The position numbers and the translations under genes are program-made. DNA of 31,000 nucleotides from Gracilaria vermiculophylla (taxonomy: Eukaryota > Rhodophyta > Florideophyceae > Gracilariales > Gracilariaceae): the NCBI GenBank assembly GCA_019155205.2, contig JAHNZQ020000308.1:2351643-2382642 (forward strand), read 5' to 3'. Shown here in pieces: positions 21,481 through 29,542 of this stretch (the first letter of the stretch is position 1; every line of letters begins with the position of its first letter). The notes beneath the pieces were generated by a model that did no database searches, was not told where the DNA came from, and saw nothing but the letters and a program-made list of their open reading frames with translations.

Positions 21481-22616
21481 AATTTCGTTTCTGGTTATCC
21501 AGGACGCCAACTGGAAAGAAGGGTCCGATGGAGAATGTTTGGAATGCTGTGAACCCGAAGGAAAGTTCAGTGGACTCCCTGAGATAATGGTCCTTGTGGA
21601 GGAGGAGAAAGACGTTCTCCCCATTTCCATGGCTGAGGTCTTGAAGGATCAAAGTACGGACGGGTACTACAGGGAGTTCCTCGCTCCTGCAGGGAGTCTA
21701 AGATCGTCATTCAGTTTCGCTTGGGATGTCGTACTTGTACGCCGCGCTCTCTTGGATGGAGCTCTCCAAAAGGTGGTCCGGACAAGACCACGGTTTAGAG
21801 GGCTGTGTCTATTGCACGACAATGGCCCAGTAGGGCATCACGATGGATTTCGAATGTAATATCACCATACGGGGGGAGTTCTATTGGGCTAACATGGCTA
21901 ACGACACCTTCCAAACGGTGGCGGACTGCTATTCCTGCACAGCTGCTAGGGGTAGTATTCGTAGACACCGGACGCCACTCACTCTGTTCTCACCTTCAGG
22001 ACCTTTTGAGTTTGTGGCCATGAACAATTTGGGCCCTCTCTTCAAGACGGAGCGAAAGTAGCTATTTATCCTCGTGATCACTGATCGTTTCTCGAAGATC
22101 ACGCGCCCCATTCCCCTTTGAAGCACCACTGCAGCAGTACTTGCCGACAACTTTCTGTAGCCCTGGGTTTACCCACATGGAATACCGTTGTACTTCCTCA
22201 CGAACAATGGCCACCAGCTCACGGTGAAGCTCTTCAGTGCCATCTCCAGAATGCTGGGGATGAAAAAATTGTTTACAACTCCCTATCCCCCCCAGACCAA
22301 CGGACAAGCGGAGAGGTTCAACAAGACCATCGCCTCGAGGCTGAAGCACTACGTCGCAGACCACCAGAAGGATTGGGACGCATATGTGGGCCCCCTCACG
22401 TATGCATACAACCAGCAGGTGCACAGTTCCACAGGGACCGCTCCTTTTAATGTGATGCTCTGGCGCATCCCGCCCAGTGCTGTCCTTGTGGCACGCGCCA
22501 CGGCGTACCAGGCAGATATGCCACAGGTATCAACAGCGGCGCAAGCAACACGCTCTATTTTAAGTCAGTATGAGGACGCACTATCCCTCGCAAAGGATAG
22601 ACTCAATGCCTCGTAG
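21470..22616 (+). pseudogene. pol: Integrase zinc-binding and catalytic core, copy C
   Basis: A linker (21470-21720) leads to the zinc-binding region (GLCLLHDNGPVGHHDGF, then FYWANMANDTFQTVADCYSC across a frame change near 21845). The core has FVAMNNLGPL, TNNGHQLTVKLF at 22200-22235 and TNGQAERFNKTIASRL. Compared with copy B (TDNGPQL), the second catalytic Asp is Asn (codon AAC, 22203-22205), and the first also reads Asn; the Glu is kept. In-frame stops lie at 22059 and between 22100 and 22190. The enzyme is therefore dead. Confidence 0.85.
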
Positions 22617-22739
22617 AAGATATATATACAGGACTATCACAGGAAGGTGAAAAAAAGCCCTCACCTGGAGGAATGTGACCAGGATTTCCTCAAGAAACCT
22701 AGGTAGACATCCGACGAACCGCTGGGCATCTCGCGCAAG

Positions 22740-23464
22740 CTAGCGCCAAACACTTCAGGGCCTTTCAAAGTCCTGGACACCTAGAGGGACACTGTCGCCC
22801 TTGAGGTGAATGGGATCCGACACGTTGTCTCCGTGATAGAGTGATAAATATCCCGACGTCCAGCCCTTTAGAAATGCCCGCCACCCCATCTCAGGAACCA
22901 CGCACGGAACGTTCTCATCCGACCTCCTCAGGAGTGATGGCACCGTTTGATACTGGAAACCTAATCACCCCTCTCGGTGAACCATTGCTGGAGGCTCAAG
23001 ACGCCATTATGAACCCTGTAGGTGATATCCTCTACGCGGTGGACCATCTAGTCTCCCACCGACAACTCCCTGCAGAAATACTATATTGCGTTCGCTGGTA
23101 CAGGTACACCTCAAAAAACGACACGGAAGAACCGGCGAGACATATCCCAGAGACCTTTATCGGCAGATACCACGAAAATCTGGCGTGCAAACGCCTCTCC
23201 GCGTGTGCGCTTCCGTTCAGGAAAGGGAGAGGAGGTCCCTACCGGAGTTGTTATTCGTCTCCGCTGTCTACCCCTCACCTGGAGTTCTCTGTTTCGCCTT
23301 TAGGACGCCGTTGTCTGCTTTTCGCACGCTCCCCCGGCCGCACTTCGTGTCGTGGAGCGTGCGGGCACGGCTCATTCGTATTGCAACTACCGTTCACGGA
23401 GCTTCTGCTCCAACGTGAGGATCTTTTATTCCGCCGCTACCGGGAGCTACCTCCCTTCGCATAG
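22740..23464 (+). pseudogene. pol: GPY/F module, chromodomain and C-terminal tail, copy C
   Basis: SGPFKVLDT (about 22756) marks the GPY/F module, interrupted by a TAG. After two stops near 22840 an open frame of 208 codons carries the linker and a chromodomain around 23035-23180 (YAVDHLVSHRQLP, VRWYRYTSKNDTEEPARH, IPETFIGRY). A further tail of about 85 residues (TPHLEFSVSPLGRRC, TELLLQREDLLFRRY) is conserved with copy B. The stop TAG at 23462-23464 lies only 9 bp from the stop of the antisense gene (23474-23476), so the two are convergent. Confidence 0.78.
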
Positions 23465-23473
23465 GTCTTACAC

Positions 23474-24595
23474 CTACCGGTCACCGAATCGCGTCGTATA
23501 TTCTGCGTCGAGGCGAGCTTTTGCCGTGAGCGCTTGGCTCTCGAAGAACTCTGCCAGGCTTTCCTTGATGGCCGCCATCGAGGCTCGGTCCGCCCGGACC
23601 TTATAGATTTTTGAGACCCAGGCTGGCGCCTCGCGCAGAGCCTCTACAGGAGGAGCCGGAGCAGGACGGCCCGTCATCAGACACGCCTACACCAACTCCT
23701 GGAAGGCAGGACCAAGAGCCCCTGAAAATAACTTGCCGGATGGTGAACCCGAAACAGCCACCTCCGTTAACGGAACAACAACCGCCTCGGACGGAGCCGC
23801 TGACGGCGGGCCGGCTAAGACGGGGGCCTCCTAAGAAGATTCTACAGGCACCGCCATGGAGGTCGGCAGAGCAAAGGACGGAGTCGGCGACTCCGGAGGT
23901 GACGGAGGGGTGGGAACAGGGACGCTCGGCAGTCAGGGTTGCACCACCGGATTCCAAGCAACCAGGACAGGAATAATCTCGTCCTCTTCCATGGGAGACA
24001 CGGCGGCAACAACTGCGAGAGGATCCAGCATCCAAGCTGAACGCTGCGTCCCGACCTCAGTAGGAACAGCCATATCCTATGACGGAGCCAATAACCGACG
24101 AAGGCGCAGAAAAGAAGATTTTGAGATTAGGCTCCCCCACAAAGAATTAACAAGCGAAGGTGACAGCTCGGGCGTTTCCAAAAGGGATCCTCGAAGGAGC
24201 TGGGGTCTCTAGTGCCTTTAGGGAGTCTGCGGACAGGCGGTACTAACCCACGCTCCGGCCGCGGAGGTCAAACGCCTACGACGTACACGGAACGCTCTCG
24301 TTGTCTGGGATACCACGCCGCCGACTGGCGCAGTAGCACGGACGAATTACGCCAAAAAGGAGAAGGCAAGGTCGGGTCAAGAAGAGCGAGGGCCCAATAA
24401 CGCCGCAATAGATAAAACACGAGCCCGCGGATGGCACGCCGCGCGGGAGTACGGAAGTATGGAGCAACGCCTGAAGGAGAGGATGTGTCACAGCGCCAGA
24501 GACCGCGCTGGCATCGACTCCGATAGGAGGCACCTATGGACCGAGATATGGGAAGATGAACCTCGAGGACGTGCTGCAAATCAAGCAAGGGGGTA
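23474..24595 (-). pseudogene. Antisense gene (aORF) of family G, copy C
   Basis: The minus strand holds the C-terminal part of the aORF: VSPMEEDEIIPV (about 23990), Pro/Val-rich repeats and a final Ala-rich helix with RASMAAIKESLAEFF and ALTAKARLDAEYTTRFGDR, ending TAG at 23476-23474. Three internal stops are seen, at positions that correspond to Gln or Arg codons in copies B or D. To the right, 24268-24618 matches the N-terminal region of copy D in a different frame. Relative to copy B about 1.5 kb of the centre (B 6335-7840) is missing. It aligns at protein level with B and D; function is unknown. Confidence 0.62.
24583..24595 (+). promoter_or_regulatory. Polypurine tract, copy C
   Basis: aagcaagggggta sits directly upstream of the 3' LTR, as in copies B and D. 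Confidence 0.75.
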
Positions 24596-24742
24596 TGTAG
24601 TACAATGGATCCTAACATGATATGGTGGAGTGGCTTTATGGCGTGATATTCCTAAGGAGGGCTCGTAATTTTTTAACTGAGCCATGTGGTGCATTAGTCG
24701 GCCCGCGTGCGCTACAGTGTTCTTGAGGGATTGTAGAATTTA
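24596..24742 (+). repeat. Truncated 3' LTR of copy C
   Basis: The first 147 bp of the LTR (TGTAGTACAATGG...) match the 5' LTR with few differences. The match stops near tagaatttat, and AT-rich copia-2 sequence follows, with gtagaat at the junction suggesting short microhomology. About 405 bp of LTR are missing. Confidence 0.85.
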
Positions 24743-24910
24743 TGTAGAATATGCATTTCAGAATTATTAGGAACCAAGATCCAAGGTCCATTTTCAAAAT
24801 GAGATTCCATTTCTTTCTCCATAGCTTCTATCCATAATTTAGACTTGTTCTCTAACAATTCTTCCTTAAAGGTTCTAGGTTCAGTTTGATATGGAAACAT
24901 CATTGTCGCC
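24743..24910 (-). pseudogene. pol: Copia-2 RT start
   Basis: A short frame reads LWIEAMEKEMESHFENGPW then ILVPNN, the conserved entry to Copia RT (W-x-x-A-M-x-x-E). It runs into LTR sequence of copy C after NNSEMHIL, which fixes the break point. Confidence 0.8.
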
Positions 24911-26215
24911 CCCGATTTTGTATTTTCTCGAGCTTCTGCATGTTCGTATGTGAACCATGTCGGAGACGTTCTTAGTCTTGTACTTTTTCTTAGATGTTAT
25001 TGTTCTTGATGAATATTGTTTTTGGATTCTGTTTCATTTTGTCCCATTTCTATACCATTTGAAGTGTTCCAATTGTCTGATTCTAGCAGGGTTTGTTCTT
25101 CAGTGTCTTCGTTTCCATTAAGATTTGTTCCTCGGATTTTTGATTCCACAATTTCATCTTCAGTAAATTTTGCTGTTCCACTTATGATCAACATCCTTGT
25201 TCCGTTATCCATAAATCGATGATTTTTGTTGTCGTATCCAAAGAACCTTCAGACTCTTGATTTTGCATCCTATTTGCTCTTTTTGACTATTTGGAATAAG
25301 AACATTTGCTTTGCAGCCATACACACGTAAATTAGGGACATAAGGTTTTCTTCCAAACAATTATTGATATGGACTACAACTTCCAAGAATTTGTGTAGCT
25401 AGAGTATTTCTTATTTTACTTTCGGTTTGAATTGCTTCTGGTCAAAACGATTTGGAAATAAATTAAAATTTAGCACAGATCTTGCTTTATCACAAAGAGT
25501 TTTGTTCAATCTTTCTGCAATTTCGTTCTGTTTAGACTAGTAGGATTGTGTTGGTTCGTGAATTGTTCCGTTTTCACTTGTAAAATCTTGAAATAATTTA
25601 GACACATGTTCCCTTCTACGATCACTTATTAACCTTTTCACAATCCTTCCTTCTTGCTTTTCTATCATCTTGAAGAAATTCTCTGTCGTCTTCAAGGCTT
25701 TCGTTCTGGATTTTAGAAAATATACAAACTGTTATCTAGTGAAGTCGTTAATAAAATTAATGAAATGCAACTTTCCTCCTTATGATATAGTACTTATAGG
25801 GCCACGTATGTATGTTTGCATGAGTTCCGGTTTCTTGTTGGAACTAAATTTTCCTGAGACGTTTAATGATTTTAAAGTCATTTTTATGAGAGCACATCCT
25901 ATGCATGAACTTATGTTTTCCTTTTCTAACTTCTCTGGTAGACATTGGGCGGACTTGTAAGAAATAATTTATTCAAAAACAGTTTTTCCGGGACGTCCCA
26001 GTCTTGCGTGCCATAGATTTGTTTCTGTAAACGTGGCTTCATATCCTGAGTTTAACTCTGTTATACCCTTTGATCATTTAAAGCTTTACGTTCCATTGTC
26101 TGTTTTGATTTTAAATAGCGTTTCCTTTGAATTTTTAATGTTTTGGAACATAAAGCATGTTTGAAATAGACTTTGTGTCATCGCTCATCTATCTGCCTAA
26201 CAAATATTATATCTG
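24911..26215 (-). pseudogene. pol: Copia-2 integrase and linker
   Basis: Read leftwards, broken frames give integrase features: a stretch matching the region of the first catalytic Asp near 25730, a SENGTIHEPTQ segment near 25560 corresponding to the second Asp region with the Asp changed, NEIAERLNKTLCDKARS near 25490-25520 (catalytic Glu), and LFGRKPYVPNLRVYGCKANV near 25310-25350. Several stops interrupt each part. The linker before RT (24911-25240) is polar and low in complexity. Confidence 0.7.
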
Positions 26216-26329
26216 TTGCAACTTTTGGCACTTACAGTACATCTTGATCTGGTATAGGTGATAGGTTTTCAATTTGTAATAATTTCATAACAATATTTTC
26301 TTTTCTGATAGAGTAAACTGTTGTTCCGT

Positions 26330-26738
26330 CTCCAAGCCTTATTGCAATAGGTACAATATTTTGAATACTATTTTCTATGAACCAAGTTTTGTCTCTTTTC
26401 ATATGAAATGATGCACCAGAATCTTATTACCATGTTCCAAACAATTTTTGCGGATCATTGTTTGACATTACAAAGGATCCACGGCTTTTTTCTGTGCATT
26501 ACTGGGTGGACAATTTACTTTGATCAGTTTTTCGTTTCCGACAATTGTAAATTTTGTGACATTTCTTCATGCAGTAATGACATTTGAAATTGGAGCTCTG
26601 TATTTGTTTGTAAGGAAGTGTTACTTGTAAAAGCGTGCCACAACTTTCATTTGAGTCATTTTTCTTTTTCTTCGATTCTGCACGTAGTATTCTAACTTGT
26701 ATTCCTTCAACACTGAAATTATTTGCCACGTTTTCCAA
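26330..26738 (-). pseudogene. gag: Copia-2 Gag zinc knuckle and protease
   Basis: The frame 26738-26499 contains CHYCMKKCHKIYNC, a CCHC knuckle whose Cys and His positions are kept (C-x2-C-x4-H-x4-C) although the usual Gly is Cys. Shortly after, near 26430-26400, the protease site DSGASFHM is readable after a stop. The knuckle binds the element RNA in the particle. Confidence 0.75.
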
Positions 26739-27650
26739 ATGTCACAACCAAGGTTTCGTAGTTTTTCGGTAAACTTCTTAAAAGTCTCATTACGTATTCT
26801 TCTTTAGACTTTTATAGTCCGCGCTGTTCTGGTTTTGTCTTTAAAAGTTTCAGTTCTTTTATATGTTTTATTAGTGATTGTACTTCTGAAAGTTTCTTAG
26901 ACTGATATAGTTCGGCTGTGTCCATTTTGTTCGCGATACCCTATTTTCGTAAATTTCTGATAATATTTCCCAGGCTTTTGTTCCAGTTTGACGGGATGCA
27001 ACATATACTACTTGATTATCGTCAACTGATATAAAAATATTAATTAATGCTTTTTCATCTATAACAGCATTTTTTTCTTCTCTATTTACTATTTTTCAAT
27101 AGCCCTATTTCTTTAGATAATTTATTTTGCAAAATTTCTCCTCACTTAGTTTCTCGATTTTGAACGTGCTTTTGTACTCTAATTCCACTGTTGCCCGAAT
27201 ACATTTTCGAGTTGTTTCAATGATTAGATTTAGCTGTCCCTTGTACATTTATTGACTGACAGAAACAATTTTTTTTGAGTTTTGTTATAAAAAAGTTTTA
27301 ATGTGTGTTCACTGTCCAATATAGGAGTTTTCAAAAAATTCTGGTTTCTTCTGATTCCAGTTATTCCAGTTTTGAACGATATTGAACGATATTCTGATGT
27401 ACAGTACAAGAGTCTTCGAAAATTTCTGATTCCTTTGGATTCTGCCAAATTCTGTTCTTCGAACCATTTTCTCAGCCACGCTACAGTACACTGCAGTAAT
27501 TTTCAAAACTTCCTGAAGTTTTCTGATGGCCGTGTTAATAGACTCTTTGATGTTTTTGCTTCGCTGAACTTCCACGATGTTGCTCAGCGCTTCACCGGAA
27601 AGCTTGTCTTTAAAAACGTTGTACTAGCTACAACAAATTGCTCATGCGTG
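26739..27650 (-). pseudogene. gag: Copia-2 Gag N-terminal remains
   Basis: This lies between the primer site and the zinc knuckle, where Gag belongs. Short frames at 27230-27575 are Lys/Asn-rich without a clear Gag motif. The assignment is by position. The sequence is very AT-rich and full of stops, and no other gene is seen. Confidence 0.4.
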
Positions 27651-27665
27651 GTCTGGGCCCATAAA
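27651..27665 (-). promoter_or_regulatory. Primer binding site of copia-2, initiator tRNA-Met half type
   Basis: The minus strand reads TTTATGGGCCCAGAC close after the LTR end. TTATGGGCCCAG is complementary to the anticodon arm of animal-type initiator tRNA-Met, the Copia-style internal primer site. Confidence 0.75.
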
Positions 27666-27669
27666 ATAA

Positions 27670-27946
27670 TGTAGGTTGTGCAGAACCATACTTTGATGGA
27701 CTTAAATAAACGCAATCTTCTTTTTGGCATGAACTCTCGTCTTGACGTCTTTCATTACTCAACAGTAGTGCTAGGACTCTTCTTGTATAGTGTCCTACAT
27801 CATTTCTACTACATAGAATAGTTCTATATCTTTTCTATTACAACCAATAAATTGCAGATAATGTTCATCTACAGAATCTTCTAGAAACTTCCAGATCCTT
27901 CTCGTTGTATACTTTGTTCAAGGAGCTTCTACTTGCTTCTATAACA
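27670..27946 (-). repeat. 5' LTR of copia-2
   Basis: About 277 bp beginning TGTTATAGAAGC and ending CAACCTACA on the minus strand, directly before the primer site. There is no second copy because the 3' end of the element is lost, so ends rest on TG...CA and the primer site. Confidence 0.68.
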
Positions 27947-27952
27947 GAAAGC

Positions 27953-28032
27953 TGCTAGAAAAATAGATGAGCTATTTGCGCTATACCCTCTTGTGACACA
28001 GGGCGCACAGTTCACCATTTGAACTATCAACA
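27953..28032 (-). repeat. TRIM 3' terminal repeat
   Basis: 80 bp, nearly identical to 28184-28262. On the minus strand it starts TGTTGATAGTTCAAATGG and ends CTAGCA. Confidence 0.88.
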
Positions 28033-28137
28033 CGCCCCCTCGCCCTGTACTTTCTTACAGAACGAGACCTCACGCTTACAGTAACCACTTTTGACCACTG
28101 CTGTACACATGTACAATTTCTCAGGCTCAGGTCACTT

Positions 28138-28256
28138 CTGGGAATTGAACCCAGGGTCCTAACGTTTAGCTGGGCCCATAACATGCTAGAAAAACAGATG
28201 AGCTTTTGCGCTATACTCTCTTGTGACACAGGGCGCACAGTTCACCATTTGAACTA
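28138..28256 (-). promoter_or_regulatory. Possible split pol III promoter in the TRIM
   Basis: On the minus strand TAGTTCAAATGG (28245-28256) fits the tRNA A box consensus and lies in a 4-bp D-arm-like stem. GGTTCAATTCC (28141-28151) fits the B box and sits in a perfect 5-bp T-arm-like stem (28138-28154). They are about 93 bp apart. Whether pol III uses them is not shown. Confidence 0.5.
28169..28182 (-). promoter_or_regulatory. TRIM primer binding site
   Basis: GTTATGGGCCCAGC on the minus strand is an exact 14-base complement of the anticodon region of animal-type initiator tRNA-Met and lies one base from the repeat. Confidence 0.78.
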
Positions 28257-28262
28257 TCAACA
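28184..28262 (-). repeat. TRIM 5' terminal repeat
   Basis: 79 bp copy of the terminal repeat. It contains a tRNA-like D arm, with inverted GTTC/GAAC around AAATGGT at 28240-28254. Confidence 0.88.
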
Positions 28263-28938
28263 CAAGCACCTTATATTTGTCAGGGCAGGGCGTGAAGAGA
28301 GAGTCCTCAAAGGCGTTGAATTGGTCCAAATGGATTGGAGGTCCACCGATTCTTCGTCGACCGTGTGGTACCGTCAATTCTCCTTTCGAGGTAGTAGTGC
28401 ACAACGTTCATTAGAAGGTTTTGTTGACCGCAAAGGCACGAGTTCCTCAACTTGGTCTCCGGGAAGCGCTGTCGCGAGCCGGGGAAATTCTTGAAGGGAA
28501 TCCGCAAACACCAAGCGAAGGGGAAGTGTCACTTGTCGGACAATTTTGCTACAGGCGCTGCTTCGAGGCAACCTGGGCATCGGCGGCTTAGAAACCTTTA
28601 GGATGTTCGACGAGAGTCTATAACCGGAAAAATAGACGTAGAATCAAGGGAGCTTGGCTTACTTCCCCAAAGGTCGAGCTCGACCGGCAGACTAAGTATC
28701 ACGCCGAGAGCCGGCCTCGGCACGTCTCTTTACTGTAAAATTTAGCTGCACCAATTAACTAAAATAAATATAAATTCTACCGTTCCTCAAGCGTGCTGTA
28801 GCGCACGTGGGCTGGATCATGCACCACGTGGCTCAGATAATAAAATAAGAGCTCTCCTGAGGAATATCCCGTCGCAAAGCCACACCACATTATCACCTTA
28901 GGATCCACTGTACTACAGACCGTGCAGATGGCTTCTCC
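28263..28938 (-). mobile_element. Copy B, segment 3 (strip upstream of protease) hosting a solo LTR
   Basis: 28263-28363 and 28918-28938 are minus-strand family G sequence. They align with copy C around 19139-19255 (IHLDQFNAFEDSLFTPC versus IPLDQFDALEDSVCTHC), and together read as one continuous stretch once the solo LTR and one duplication are set aside. This fits the next upstream part of copy B after segment 2, with about 670 bp of protease region lost between them. Confidence 0.72.
28364..28917 (-). repeat. Solo LTR of family G with 5-bp target duplication
   Basis: A complete 554-bp LTR with TG...CA ends is flanked by gaccg on both sides (28359-28363 and 28918-28922). No internal element sequence adjoins it, so it is the product of recombination between the two LTRs of a former full element. 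Confidence 0.92.
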
Positions 28939-29491
28939 TGTGGTACTGTCCGCCCTCCTGTCGAGGTAGTAAAGCACAACGTCCGTTAGGAGTTTTTGTT
29001 GACTCCAAAGGCGCGTATTCCTAAAGGTGGTCTCTGCTATCCGCTGTCGCGAGCCGGGGGAATTCTGAAAGGAATCCGCAAACACCAAGCGGGGGGGGAG
29101 GTTCACTGGGCGGACAATGCTCCTACAGGCGCTGCTACGATGCGACCTGGGGATCGGCGGCTTAGAAACCTGCGTAGATAGACAAGAGACTCCAACCGGA
29201 AAACTAGAAGAAGACTCAAGGGTGCTTGTCTTTATTTCTCCAGAGGTGGAGCTCAACCGGCAGCTTAAATATCAAGCCGCGAGCCCGCCTCGGAAGGTCT
29301 CGCTACTGTGCTAATTACCTGCATAAAACATCTAAAATAAATAGTAAATTATACGGTACCTCAAGGATACTGTAGCGCACGCGGGCAAGAGTATGCACCA
29401 CGTGGCCCAGCTAATAAATTACGAACTCTCCTTAGGAATATTATACCAATAGGCGGAAACCCCCTACTTCCGTAGGTGCCACTGTACTACA
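28939..29491 (-). repeat. 3' LTR of copy D
   Basis: 553 bp, TG...CA ends, closely similar to the LTR of copy A. It is separated from the solo LTR by 21 bp, giving a tandem look that is really two insertions. Confidence 0.9.
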
Positions 29492-29504
29492 TACTCCCTT
29501 TCCT
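29492..29504 (-). promoter_or_regulatory. Polypurine tract, copy D
   Basis: AGGAAAGGGAGTA on the minus strand directly before the LTR. Confidence 0.75.
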
Positions 29505-29542
29505 AAATTGCACCACGTACTCGAGGTGCATCCTCCGCTTTC

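Larger units (their letters stand above)
16057..24742 (+). mobile_element. Ty3/Gypsy family G, copy C (nearly complete)
   Basis: An 8.7-kb plus-strand element with LTR, candidate primer site, ORF1, gag, protease, RT, RNase H, integrase, GPY/F, chromodomain, antisense ORF, polypurine tract and the first 147 bp of the 3' LTR. It interrupts copy B at 16056 just upstream of RT. The 3' LTR is cut at about 24742 and joined to copia-2. The left flank is cagcc (16052-16056). The pol order PR-RT-RH-IN with a chromodomain defines a Ty3/Gypsy chromovirus-type element. It is inactivated by many stops and frameshifts. Confidence 0.92.
24743..27946 (-). mobile_element. Ty1/Copia element copia-2, 3'-truncated and old
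   Basis: A minus-strand AT-rich Copia with 5' LTR, initiator-tRNA primer site, gag, protease, integrase and the first residues of RT. It is cut at 24743, so RT, RNase H and the 3' LTR are missing. Base composition is clearly more AT-rich than family G, and the coding region is riddled with stops, pointing to an older or separately derived element. Confidence 0.82.
27953..28262 (-). mobile_element. TRIM (miniature LTR retrotransposon)
   Basis: A 310-bp non-coding element with terminal direct repeats of 80 bp (27953-28032) and 79 bp (28184-28262), TG...CA ends, two substitutions and one indel between them. The inside is only 151 bp. On the minus strand the right repeat is followed by GTTATGGGCCCAGC (28169-28182), complementary to initiator tRNA-Met, and the left repeat is preceded by the purine tract AGGGCGAGGGGGCG (28033-28046). 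Flanks share aagc (27949-27952 and 28264-28267). It must rely on enzymes of another element; the primer site is shared with the Copia elements here. Confidence 0.78.

Noticed and set aside
28120..28260. A genuine tRNA gene
   Set aside because: D-arm-like and T-arm-like stems exist but are 93 bp apart with no acceptor stem or anticodon arm between them.
28364..29491. Tandem LTRs as the two ends of one tiny element
   Set aside because: The first has its own gaccg duplication on both sides, and the 21 bp between them is copy B sequence.
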